Shown: piece after piece, positions 7,967-15,681 of the stretch
Numbering within the stretch: the first letter of the stretch is position 1
Layout: each line of letters opens with the position of its first letter
Source of the DNA: SPCO01 sp964579825
Lineage (GTDB): Bacteria > Chloroflexota > Limnocylindria > Limnocylindrales > CSP1-4
Assembly: GCA_964579825.1 (NCBI GenBank)
Contig: CAZOHT010000001.1
Coordinates: 124,001 to 188,000, forward strand
DNA length: 64,000 nt
Direction: 5' to 3'
Made by a program: the position numbers and the translations under genes
The notes under the pieces: model-generated
Told to the model about the DNA's origin: nothing
Seen by the model: only the letters and a program-made list of their open reading frames with translations
The model's database searches: none

Positions 7967-7995
7967 ACCCTACCACCCGACCCGGGGACCGGCAA
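7967..7995 (-). promoter_or_regulatory. Sigma-70-type promoter for ftsEX
   Basis: On the minus strand TTGCCG (7995-7990) is followed by exactly 17 bases and TAGGGT (7972-7967), preceded by TGG so that it also fits an extended -10. Transcription would start near 7960, leaving a leader of about 90 bases before the ftsE GTG at 7869. Confidence 0.55.
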
Positions 7996-8013
7996 ACGTG
8001 ACGAGCGGTGCAC

Positions 8014-8041
8014 CCGGACACCGGACCATGGTCCTGTCCGG
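8014..8041 (-). terminator. Long inverted repeat between sulP and ftsE
   Basis: CCGGACA (8014-8020) pairs with TGTCCGG (8035-8041), and the interior holds the palindrome GGACCATGGTCC with a two-base slip. The structure lies 75 bases after the sulP stop and just upstream of the ftsE -35 box. It has no T-run, so it may be a factor-dependent terminator for the long parA-sulP block or a protein site near the ftsE promoter. Confidence 0.4.
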
Positions 8042-8115
8042 TGGCCTCCGGTGGGGTTCGGGGACGTCGCGCGAAGGCCATGGATGCCCATCCCGACCCC
8101 GAGGGCCGTGCTCGA

Positions 8116-9828
8116 TCAGGGCCGTCGCGGCTCGCCGTCGTGGTTCGGTTTCGGGATGCCGTTCGCCTCGCGATACGCCTTCACGGCGGTGCCGACGGTC
8201 GGGTAGAAGGCACCCCCATCGGCCAGCCACGAGACGCCGTAGTCGCGGATCTTCTGGCGGACGGCATCCTTCATCTCGGCGAAGACGAGCCTGATCCCGA
8301 TCGCCGCGAGCTCTCGATCGAGGTCATCGAGCATGTCCGCTGCCGTCGTATCCACGTCGGTCATCGGCTCGGCGGCGACGATGATCCAGCGGGGCGGCGG
8401 ATCGGCGTAGGCGAACGCACGTACCTCGGTGCGGAACGTCTTCGCGTTCGCGAAGATGAGCGGCCCGTCGAACCGGTAGATGACGAGCCCTGGGAGCTCG
8501 ATCGCCTCCGGGTACATCGTGACATCGTGGTAGCCGGCGACGTCCGGGACATCGCCGAGCCGGGTGCGATAGGGGTTCCAGACCCGGACGAACACGGCCA
8601 GGATCGACAGCGTCACCGCGATCGCGATCCCGGGCAGGACGCCGAACAGGGCGACGCCAAGGAACGCGGCCATCGACAGCCCGAACTCGGCGCGGCGCTG
8701 CTCCCACAGCCGGCGGGTCGCAGGGATGTCCGCGAGCGAGATCGAGGCGACGATGACGACGGCGCCGAGGGTCGGCTGTGGCAGGTACTGAAGCAATCCC
8801 GGCACGAGCACGAGCATCACGGCGATGGCCGCGGCCCCGATGACACCGGTGAGCTGGGTCTTCGCGCCCGCCCGCTCGGCGACGGCCGTCCGGGATCCGC
8901 TCGTGCTGACCGGGAACCCGGTGAACAGCCCGGCGCCGACGTTGGCGGCGCCGATCCCGATCATCTCCTGGTTGGCACGGACCTCCTGGCCCGTCCGTGC
9001 CGCGAAGGCGGACGAGGTCGAGATCGTGTCGGCCAACGACACCACGGCGATGCCGATGGCTCCCGCCACCAGGAGCGGCATGTCGCTCAAGGGCACGAGC
9101 GGGATCGTGAACGGCGGCAGGCCGCTCGGCAGGACCCCGACGAGGGACACGCCCTTCGCCCCGAGGTCCAGGCCGAACGCGAGCACCATGGCGGCGATCA
9201 CCGCGACGAGCACGCTCGGCACGGCCGGTGCGACGCGGGTGAGGACCGCCATCAGCACGAGGCTGAACAGTCCGATGGCGGCCGCGGCCGGGACGACCTC
9301 ACCCGCCTGCACCCCCTGGACGAACCCGACCGTCTCGCCGATCAGGCCGTCGGCATCGACGGAGAACCCGAGCAGCTTGGGTAGCTGGCCGATCAGGATC
9401 GTCAGGGCGAGGCCGTTCATGTACCCGATCTGGGTCGGCTTGGACAGCAGGTCGGCCACGAAGCCCAGGCCGGCTCGAGCGCCGATCAGCATGAACCCGC
9501 CGACGAGGAGGGCCAGCATCGATGCGTAGGTGACCGCCATCGCGGGATCGCCGTTCGCGGCCATCAGCGGCAGGATCGTCGCCGCGATCATGGGCCCGAG
9601 GGCGGAGTCCGGGCCGAGCACGAGGATCCGCGACGGCCCGAAGACGGCGTAGGCGAGGAGGCACAGGATCGACGTGTAGAGCCCGGTGATCGCCGGCAGT
9701 CCGGCCAGTTCCGCATAGGCCATGCCCTGCGGGACGAGGAGACTCGCCAGCACCAGGCCCGCCACGACGTCTTGGCGCAGCCACGACCGCTGGTACGTCG
9801 CCACGACCTGCAGCCCGGGGACGATCAT
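8116..9828 (-). CDS. SulP/SLC26 family anion permease with STAS domain
   Basis: A 570-residue inner-membrane anion transporter (sulfate, bicarbonate or related anions). The N-terminus WLRQDVVAGLVLASLLVPQGMAYAELAGLPAITGLY is the SulP signature region, followed by about 10-12 membrane helices up to residue about 420. The C-terminal STAS domain (about 440-555) contains VIYRFDGPLIFANAKTF and VDTTAADMLDDLDREL. The substrate cannot be read from the sequence. The ATG follows the TAG of the GNAT gene directly, so it is the last gene of the secA-prfB group. There is no carbonic anhydrase or sulfur gene beside it to suggest the ion. Confidence 0.9.
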   Translation of the reverse strand: MIVPGLQVVATYQRSWLRQDVVAGLVLASLLVPQGMAYAELAGLPAITGLYTSILCLLAYAVFGPSRILVLGPDSALGPMIAATILPLMAANGDPAMAVTYASMLALLVGGFMLIGARAGLGFVADLLSKPTQIGYMNGLALTILIGQLPKLLGFSVDADGLIGETVGFVQGVQAGEVVPAAAAIGLFSLVLMAVLTRVAPAVPSVLVAVIAAMVLAFGLDLGAKGVSLVGVLPSGLPPFTIPLVPLSDMPLLVAGAIGIAVVSLADTISTSSAFAARTGQEVRANQEMIGIGAANVGAGLFTGFPVSTSGSRTAVAERAGAKTQLTGVIGAAAIAVMLVLVPGLLQYLPQPTLGAVVIVASISLADIPATRRLWEQRRAEFGLSMAAFLGVALFGVLPGIAIAVTLSILAVFVRVWNPYRTRLGDVPDVAGYHDVTMYPEAIELPGLVIYRFDGPLIFANAKTFRTEVRAFAYADPPPRWIIVAAEPMTDVDTTAADMLDDLDRELAAIGIRLVFAEMKDAVRQKIRDYGVSWLADGGAFYPTVGTAVKAYREANGIPKPNHDGEPRRP

Positions 9829-10839
9829 CTAGAGGAGACCCGGTGAGATGGGCAGGTAGCGGGTCCAGTCCGTTCGCCCATCGGTCCAGCACAACAGGAT
9901 CGGGAATGGCTCGAGACGCAGGCCGGCCTCGAGGAGCATCCGGACGGCATCGCCGGCGTGGCCAGGCGTCCAGACCGCGAAGGCCCCGCGAGCCGGGATG
10001 GTCCGCAGCAGGTGGCCGAGGATGGGCGCGACCAGGTCGGGATCGCCCACGGCCACCGGGCCGAGCCGCCCGACCGGTGATCCGTAGCCGTAGCCCAGCA
10101 CGTCGCCACCGGCCGAGGTGTAGAGGAACCCGTGTCGCTCGGTCGTGCGCAGCCAGGCGTGGTCCTGCGGGTGCTCGACCCCGAGCGTGTCGCGATCGAG
10201 TCCGTTGACGATCGAGGCCAGCCTTCGATGACCACTGCCGTCCGCAGCCGGGCCACCGCTGCCATCCTGCGCGGCGACCACGTCCTCGAAGGGCGTCGCC
10301 GTCACGCCGTCCGGCAGGGACACCAGCCGGTCCGGGCGACGCAGTTCGCCGGCCAGGTCGAGGAGCGGCATCCGCGGGACCATCCCGTACCGGCTGTAGA
10401 GCGCATTGGAGATGGGCTGGGCGCTGTCCGTGGCCGTCGCGAGGGTCAGGCCGCGGGCCGGATCCGGCAGGGCCCGCTCCAGCAACAGCCGGCCGACTCC
10501 GCTCGCCTGCTCCTCGGGGAGGACGAACAGCATCGACAGGAACCACAGGTCGCCCCGCTCCACGGCGGATACGAATGCCACGATGCGCTCCCGATCCGGT
10601 TCGGAGTCGGTCGGGTAGGACCGGGTGGCCACGAGGAAGCGCTCCGGATCGGTCGCCTGGAGGTGCTGGTACAGCCTGGTGATGCCGGTCAGGTCATCGG
10701 GGATCCCGACCTGGTGGAGTCGGGTCAGGTAGTCGTTGGTGGCGGTGCGCCACACCGCGGCGCAGGCCATGAGCTCGTCCGGCATCACCGGCCGGATGCT
10801 CGGCGCCTGCATCCCTCGGAGCGTCGGCGCCTCCGTCAT
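9829..10839 (-). CDS. Tandem GNAT-like N-acetyltransferase
   Basis: A 336-residue protein with two GNAT-like halves. The first (about 13-165) has the acetyl-CoA loop EEQASGVGRLLLERAL near 109-124 and a typical LSMLFVLPEE strand. The second (about 215-330) is more degenerate (GDVLGYGYGSPVGRLGPVAVGDPDLVAPIL). Its target is unknown; candidates are small amines or a protein such as RF2, whose gene overlaps it by four bases (ATGA). The sulP ATG follows its stop directly. I see no antibiotic-resistance signature. Confidence 0.75.
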   Translation of the reverse strand: MTEAPTLRGMQAPSIRPVMPDELMACAAVWRTATNDYLTRLHQVGIPDDLTGITRLYQHLQATDPERFLVATRSYPTDSEPDRERIVAFVSAVERGDLWFLSMLFVLPEEQASGVGRLLLERALPDPARGLTLATATDSAQPISNALYSRYGMVPRMPLLDLAGELRRPDRLVSLPDGVTATPFEDVVAAQDGSGGPAADGSGHRRLASIVNGLDRDTLGVEHPQDHAWLRTTERHGFLYTSAGGDVLGYGYGSPVGRLGPVAVGDPDLVAPILGHLLRTIPARGAFAVWTPGHAGDAVRMLLEAGLRLEPFPILLCWTDGRTDWTRYLPISPGLL

Positions 10840-11943
10840 GCGGCCGGCCCGTCGCCGCCGATCACGCGTTCCAGCTCGGCCTGCATGAACTCGTCCAGGT
10901 CGCCGTCCAGGACGGCCGTCGTGTTGCCGGTCTCGTGGTTGGTCCGCAGGTCCTTGACCATCTGGTACGGGTGCAGCACGTAGCTCCGGATCTGGTTGCC
11001 CCAGCCGGCCTCGACGTGCTCGCCCTTGAGCTTGCGGACCTCGGCCTCGCGCTCCTCCAGGGCCCGCTCCAGGAGCCGCGACTTGAGGACCTTGATCGCC
11101 ATCTCCTTGTTCTGGGTCTGGCTCCGCTCGTTCTGGCTCTGGGCGACGATGCCGGTCTTGAGGTCCGTCAGGCGGACCGCCGAGTCCGTCTTGTTGACAT
11201 GTTGGCCGCCGGCGCCCTGGCTGCGGAAGGTGTCGACCCGGATCTGGTCCCAGTCGAGCTCGATCTCGACGTCGTCGTCGGCCTCCGGCAGGACCTCGAT
11301 CAACGCGAAGGTCGTCTGGCGTCGGTTCTGCGAGTCGAACGGCGAGATCCGGACCAATCGATGGACACCTCGCTCGGCCCGAAGCCAGCCGTACGCCCGC
11401 CGCCCTTCGATCTCCACCGTCGCGCTCTTGATCCCGGCCTGGTCGCCTTCCTGGCGATCGACGATCTCCGTCTTGAACCGATGGCGCTCCGCCCAGCGAA
11501 GGTACATCCGCAGGAGCATGTCGGCCCAGTCGGTCGCCTCGGTGCCGCCGGCGCCTGCGCTGATCGACAGGATCGCGTTGCGGTCGTCGTATTCGCCCGA
11601 GAAGAGCAGGGCGGTCCGCTCGCGGACGACATCCTTCTCGAGGGCGGCGGCATCCCGCTCGAGCTCGGCCTCCAGCTCCGCGTCCGGCCCTTCGTCCAGC
11701 AGCTCCAGGGCCGTCTGCAGATCCTCGGCGCGAGCGGCGAGGGCGCGCCAGGTGGTGATCTCGTCGCGCAGTCCGTTCGCTTCTCGAAGGACCTTCTGCG
11801 CGCCGCGCTGGTCGTCCCAGAAGCCCGGCTCCTGGGTCAGCGCCTCGAGTTCGGCGACCCGTGCGTCCTTGGCCTCGAGGTCAAAGATGCCCCGAGGTCG
11901 ACCGGATCCGTTCGGTCAGGTCGCGGATGGTGGACGCGTCCAC
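10836..11943 (-). CDS. prfB: Peptide chain release factor 2, +1 programmed frameshift
   Basis: RF2, which releases peptides at UGA and UAA. A 20-codon zero frame (GTG at 11943, ending CAT CTT TGA with the stop at 11883-11881) must shift +1 at CTTTGAC to join the long frame 11882-10836, giving about 368 residues, the normal length. The stop-reading motif SPF is at about 200-202 and GGQ at about 245-247 (RSQGAGGQHVNKTDSAVR). The start directly follows the TAG of the Cys-rich gene, so the two are coupled. As in E. coli, low RF2 would favour the shift and raise RF2 synthesis. The GNAT gene overlaps the stop. Confidence 0.95.
11880..11893 (-). other. prfB programmed frameshift site
   Basis: Minus-strand sequence GGGGCATCTTTGAC: the slippery CTT-TGA-C (11886-11880) with GGGG three bases before it as an internal SD-like element. 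This matches the classical bacterial RF2 autoregulatory frameshift, in which E. coli has AGGGGG then TAT CTT TGA C. Confidence 0.92.
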
Positions 11944-12168
11944 CTAGTTCCGGGCCTGCAGATCCTGGAGCAGGATCGGGCGCAGCTCGATGAGCCGGAG
12001 CGCCGTCTTGCTACGGGCGACGACGGGGTTGACGCAGGGGCAGTAGCCGTTGTGCGGGCAGACGCCGCAGTTGCCGTCGCAGTCGAGTGCCGCGGCGTAG
12101 CTGCACGTTCGGCAGTCTCGCTCGCAGGCGATCAGATCGACGAACGCCGCTTCTTCGGCCTGCTTCAC
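11944..12168 (-). CDS. Small Cys-rich protein upstream of prfB
   Basis: A 74-residue protein from GTG 12168, which has AGAGG six bases upstream. Eight cysteines lie within residues 15-45: CX3CX2C (C15, C19, C22), then CX3CX2C again (C30, C34, C37), then C43 and C45. This is a duplicated metal- or Fe-S-binding pattern. The N-terminus is acidic and amphipathic (VKQAEEAAFVDLIA) and the C-terminus is a basic/leucine helix (SKTALRLIELRPILLQDL). The family is not recognised. It has its own strong promoter at 12263-12291, and prfB starts immediately after its TAG. It could be a metal- or redox-sensing partner, but no function is established. The frame stays open further upstream to 12291, inside the promoter, which excludes that start. 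Confidence 0.7.
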   Translation of the reverse strand: MKQAEEAAFVDLIACERDCRTCSYAAALDCDGNCGVCPHNGYCPCVNPVVARSKTALRLIELRPILLQDLQARN

Positions 12169-12220
12169 GGACTCCCTCTTGTAGCGGCTGGGCACGGTCG
12201 CTTTCGGGGCTGGGGACCCA

Positions 12221-12254
12221 CCTGCCAGGGAGCTCGAGCGGTCCGGGTGGCAGG
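12221..12254 (-). promoter_or_regulatory. 5'-terminal hairpin of the Cys-rich/prfB transcript
   Basis: CCTGCCA and TGGCAGG form a perfect seven-base stem around a 20-base loop. The hairpin would lie at the very 5' end of the RNA predicted from the promoter at 12263-12291. It could stabilise the mRNA or form part of a regulatory leader; the rest of the roughly 88-base leader shows no known riboswitch motif. Confidence 0.35.
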
Positions 12255-12262
12255 CTTGGCCC

Positions 12263-12291
12263 AGTATACGGGGCCAAACCCCTATCGCCAA
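12263..12291 (-). promoter_or_regulatory. Strong sigma-70-type promoter for the Cys-rich gene and prfB
   Basis: TTGGCG (12291-12286), a 17-base spacer and TATACT (12268-12263) on the minus strand. This is the best -10 on this strand of the window. Transcription would start near 12256, giving a leader of about 88 bases to the GTG at 12168. It allows prfB, the GNAT and sulP to be expressed independently of secA. Confidence 0.65.
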
Positions 12292-12369
12292 GAGGGAATT
12301 TCGGGGATCGAGCGTGATTCCGTCGTCGATCGACCGGTCCGAAGGTCCCAGTCGGGCGACGTCAGCGCG

Positions 12370-15300
12370 TCAGCGGCCGTGGCACTTCTTGTACTTGGCG
12401 CCGGAGCCGCACCAGCACGGGTCGTTACGGCCGATCCGAGCGCCGCTCGGGGTGAATCCGGCCGCCGGAGCGCCGTTCGCCGAGGTCGCCCCACTCGCCG
12501 CACCGGTGACCCCGGCCGCGACCGGGGCGTCGCCAAGCTGTTCGCGCGCCGTGCCGATCTTCGGGGCCGCCGGGAGCGCCCCCTTGACGATGGCCGACCC
12601 GGGCGATCCGGCGGCCGGCATGGCCGGACCCGTCGGTCGGCTCGCGACCTGGGGAGCTCGACCGGCGGCTGCCCGACCGTTCCCGCCACTGATCGCCGCC
12701 GCACCGGCGGCCAGGCTCGCTGCGACGGCCGGATCGCCGCCCGGGACCGGTGCCGGCTGGCGCGTGACCGTGACTCGGAAGATGGAACTGGCCACGCCGT
12801 GGCGGATGAGGTCGCGCAGTTCCTCGTACAGGGCGTAGGCCTCGCGCCGGAACTCGTTGAGGGGGTCCTGTTGGGCGTAGCCGCGGAGGCCGATCCCCCG
12901 GCGCATGTCGTCGATCTCGGTCAGGTGCTCCACCCAGAGCGAATCGATCGTTCGCACCAGGACCATCCGTTCCACGGTGGTCCAATCGGCCTCGCCGATC
13001 TCCGCGGCGCGCGACTCGAGTCGCGCGTCCGCCAGTCCCAAGAGGTGCTCCGTGATGGCGTCGCGGGTCCCGAGGTCCCAGAGCTCGTCCGCGCTGGTTC
13101 CCTCGCCGGTGATGCCCATCGTCTGTAGCGCGTTGGACAGGCCCTCGAGGTTCCACTCGTTCGGGTCGTCGCCGACCAGGTCCGTCGCGACGAGCGCGTC
13201 GATCTCCTCGTCGATGAATTGGCGGATCGTCTCCGTCAGGTCCTCGTTGTGGAGGACCTTGTCACGCTCGGCGTAGATCGTCTCGCGCTGCTTGTTGATG
13301 ACGTCGTCGTACTCGACGACGCGCTTGCGCATGTCGAAGTTGAAGCCCTCGACGCGGCTCTGGGCGGACTCGATGGTCTTGGACACCAGCCGCGATTCGA
13401 TGGCCGTGTCCTCGTCGAGGCCGAGTCGTTCCATGAGACCCGCGACGCGCTCGTTGGCGAAGCGCTTCATCAGATCGTCCTCGAGGGACAGGTAGAAGCG
13501 CGACGACCCCGGATCGCCCTGGCGACCGGCGCGCCCGCGGAGCTGGTTGTCGATGCGGCGGGAGTCGTGGCGCTCGGTGCCGATGATGTGCAGGCCGCCG
13601 GCGGCCACGACTTCGTCGTGCTCGACCGACGTGATGGCCTTCGCCTCCGCGAGCGCCGCCGCGTACGTCTCCTTGTCCACCTCGGCCGGGTTCAGGCCGC
13701 GCTTGTGGAGCGACTCGGACGCGAGGCCGGCCGGATTGCCGCCCAGCAGGATGTCCGTGCCTCGCCCGGCCATGTTCGTGGCGATCGTCACGGCACCGGC
13801 GCGGCCGGCCTGGGCGACGATGCCCGACTCCTGCTCGTGGAACTTGGCGTTGAGGACCTCGTGCCTGATCCCCCGACGCTTGAGCATCGTAGAGACGAGT
13901 TCCGACTTCTCGACCGAGACGGTGCCGACCAGGACCGGGCGCCCGGCTTCCTGCATCTCGACGATCTCGTCGATCATCGCGTTGAACTTGGCCTTCTCGT
14001 CGCGGAAGACGAGGTCCGGCTCGTCCTCGCGGATCATCTCGCGGTGGGTCGGGATGGCGACCACTTCCAGCTTGTAGATCTTGTGGAATTCCTCCGCCTC
14101 GGTCATCGCCGTACCGGTCATCCCGGCGAGCTTGTCGTACAGGCGGAAGTAGTTCTGGAACGTGATCGTGGCGAGGGTCACGCTTTCCCGCTGGACGCGC
14201 AGGCCTTCCTTGGCCTCGACCGCCTGGTGCAGGCCCTCGCTCCAGCGCCGGCCCGGCATCTGGCGGCCGGTGAACTCGTCGACGATGACGATCTCGCCGT
14301 CCTTGACGATGTAGTCGCGATCGCGCTTGTAGAGGGCGTGCGCGCGGAGCGCCTGCTCGAAGTGGCGGGCGAGCCGCGGATCGGCGTCGTACATGTTCTC
14401 GACGCCGAGCCAGCCCTCCATCTTCTCGATGCCTTCCTCCGTGGAGGAGACGGCCTTGTCCTTGAGGTCGATGAAGTAGTCGCCGCCCTCGTCGGCGCCT
14501 TCCGGGCGCTCCTTGAGGCGGGGCACCAGCCGGGCGAACGTGAAGTACAGGTCCGCCGACTCCTCGGCCTGGCCGCTGATGATGAGCGGCGTCCGCGCCT
14601 CGTCGATGAGGATGTTGTCGACCTCGTCGACGATCGCGAAGCTCTTGTCGCGCTGGACCCGCTGGTCGAGCTCGATGACCATGTTGTCGCGCAGGTAGTC
14701 GAACCCGAACTCGTTGTTCGTGCCGTACGTCACGTCCGCCGCGTACGCCTCGCGCCGGTCCACCGGGCGCAGGTTCAGGAGCCGCTCGTCGGACGTCGGG
14801 AAGTCCGGGTGGAACACGTACGACGTGTCGTGGGTGATCATCCCGAGGCTGACGCCCAGGAAGTGGAAGACCGGGCCCATCCACTGCGGGTCGCGCCGGG
14901 CGAGGTAGTCGTTCGGGGTGACGACGTGGACGCCGCGCCCGGTGAGCGAGTTGAGGACCGCGGCGAGGGTCGGCAGGAAGGTCTTGCCTTCGCCGGTCCG
15001 CATCTCGGCGATCTTGCCCTGGTGCAGGACCATGCCGCCGATGAGCTGGACGTCGTAGAGGCGCATCCCGAGCGTCCGCTTCATGGCCTCGCGGCTCATC
15101 GCGAAGACCTCGGGCAGGGCGTCGTCGAGCGCCTTCTGGAGTCGCTCGTTCTCGCGCTTGCGGCGCTCCCGCTTCAGTTCGCGGCGGCGCTCGAGCTCGG
15201 GGTGATGGAGTTCGTCCTCGGACGGCTCGTCCGGCGTGGCGATCTCGTGGATCTCCGCACGGATCTCGGCGAACTGGGCCTTGATCTGTTCGTCGCTGAG

Positions 15301-15402
15301 CCCCTCGAATTCGGCCTCGAGGCTGTTGATCTCATCGACGAGCGGTTGGAGTCGTCGAAGCTCGCGGTCGTTGGAGTCGACGAAACGGGAAAACAGGCGC
15401 AT
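12370..15402 (-). CDS. secA: Preprotein translocase ATPase SecA
   Basis: A 1010-residue SecA, the motor that pushes preproteins through SecYEG. Walker A is MRTGEGKT near 134-141, the DEAD-like box is VDEVDNILIDEART, and GRAGRQGDPGSSRFYLSLEDDLM and FANERVAGLMERLGL follow. The C-terminal zinc motif CWCGSGAKYKKCHGR is intact. It is longer than the usual ~900 residues because of a charged coil at about 55-92 (RRRELKRERRKRENERL) and a ~130-residue Ala/Gly/Pro linker before the zinc tail. TATACT at 15416-15411 lies eight bases before the ATG, without an SD, suggesting a leaderless mRNA. A small membrane protein gene precedes it by 27 bases. Confidence 0.97.
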   Translation of the reverse strand: MRLFSRFVDSNDRELRRLQPLVDEINSLEAEFEGLSDEQIKAQFAEIRAEIHEIATPDEPSEDELHHPELERRRELKRERRKRENERLQKALDDALPEVFAMSREAMKRTLGMRLYDVQLIGGMVLHQGKIAEMRTGEGKTFLPTLAAVLNSLTGRGVHVVTPNDYLARRDPQWMGPVFHFLGVSLGMITHDTSYVFHPDFPTSDERLLNLRPVDRREAYAADVTYGTNNEFGFDYLRDNMVIELDQRVQRDKSFAIVDEVDNILIDEARTPLIISGQAEESADLYFTFARLVPRLKERPEGADEGGDYFIDLKDKAVSSTEEGIEKMEGWLGVENMYDADPRLARHFEQALRAHALYKRDRDYIVKDGEIVIVDEFTGRQMPGRRWSEGLHQAVEAKEGLRVQRESVTLATITFQNYFRLYDKLAGMTGTAMTEAEEFHKIYKLEVVAIPTHREMIREDEPDLVFRDEKAKFNAMIDEIVEMQEAGRPVLVGTVSVEKSELVSTMLKRRGIRHEVLNAKFHEQESGIVAQAGRAGAVTIATNMAGRGTDILLGGNPAGLASESLHKRGLNPAEVDKETYAAALAEAKAITSVEHDEVVAAGGLHIIGTERHDSRRIDNQLRGRAGRQGDPGSSRFYLSLEDDLMKRFANERVAGLMERLGLDEDTAIESRLVSKTIESAQSRVEGFNFDMRKRVVEYDDVINKQRETIYAERDKVLHNEDLTETIRQFIDEEIDALVATDLVGDDPNEWNLEGLSNALQTMGITGEGTSADELWDLGTRDAITEHLLGLADARLESRAAEIGEADWTTVERMVLVRTIDSLWVEHLTEIDDMRRGIGLRGYAQQDPLNEFRREAYALYEELRDLIRHGVASSIFRVTVTRQPAPVPGGDPAVAASLAAGAAAISGGNGRAAAGRAPQVASRPTGPAMPAAGSPGSAIVKGALPAAPKIGTAREQLGDAPVAAGVTGAASGATSANGAPAAGFTPSGARIGRNDPCWCGSGAKYKKCHGR

Positions 15403-15429
15403 GGCCGACCAGTATAGGCGGACTTGGCG

Positions 15430-15681
15430 TCAGCCCCAGAAACCGGACCCGTAGCCGAGCACGAGGACGACGAACGTGGCGGCCCCGAGGCCCAGCCAGA
15501 ACAGGATGGAGCGGCCCGTGGAGGTCGGGTCCATCTCGGTGTTCTGGAGCTTCGGCAGTGCGTCGCCCTTGAGGGACGTGCCCCAGCGCGGCGACTGGAG
15601 CTCGTTGTGCCAGTCCTTGTCGGCGACCGGCTTCGGCTCGAGGCCGCCCTCGCCGTCCGGCCGATGGAGTTGCAGGGTCAT
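15430..15681 (-). CDS. Small C-terminally anchored membrane protein
   Basis: An 83-residue protein with a hydrophilic N-terminal part (MTLQLHRPDGEGGLEPKPV, DWHNELQSPRWGTSLKG) and one membrane helix at the C-terminus (ILFWLGLGAATFVVLVLGYGSGFWG). The ATG overlaps the prs stop (ATGA), and secA starts 27 bases after it. The position between prs and secA and the tail anchor suggest a cytosolic domain tethered to the membrane. I do not recognise the family. Overlap with prs and its own distinct composition argue that it is real. Confidence 0.65.
   Translation of the reverse strand: MTLQLHRPDGEGGLEPKPVADKDWHNELQSPRWGTSLKGDALPKLQNTEMDPTSTGRSILFWLGLGAATFVVLVLGYGSGFWG

Noticed and set aside
12169..12256. 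T-box leader, because of TGGCAGG near the Cys-rich gene
   Set aside because: There is no AGGGTGGNACCGCG-type box or specifier loop; TGGCAGG is explained by a simple hairpin.
13219..15417. A 2.2-kb open frame on the + strand opposite secA, and similar long frames opposite gyrA (17531-19543) and the adhesin gene (50769-47227)
   Set aside because: They mirror conserved genes, have Arg/Asp/His-rich low-complexity translations typical of GC-rich antisense frames, and show no domain or RBS.
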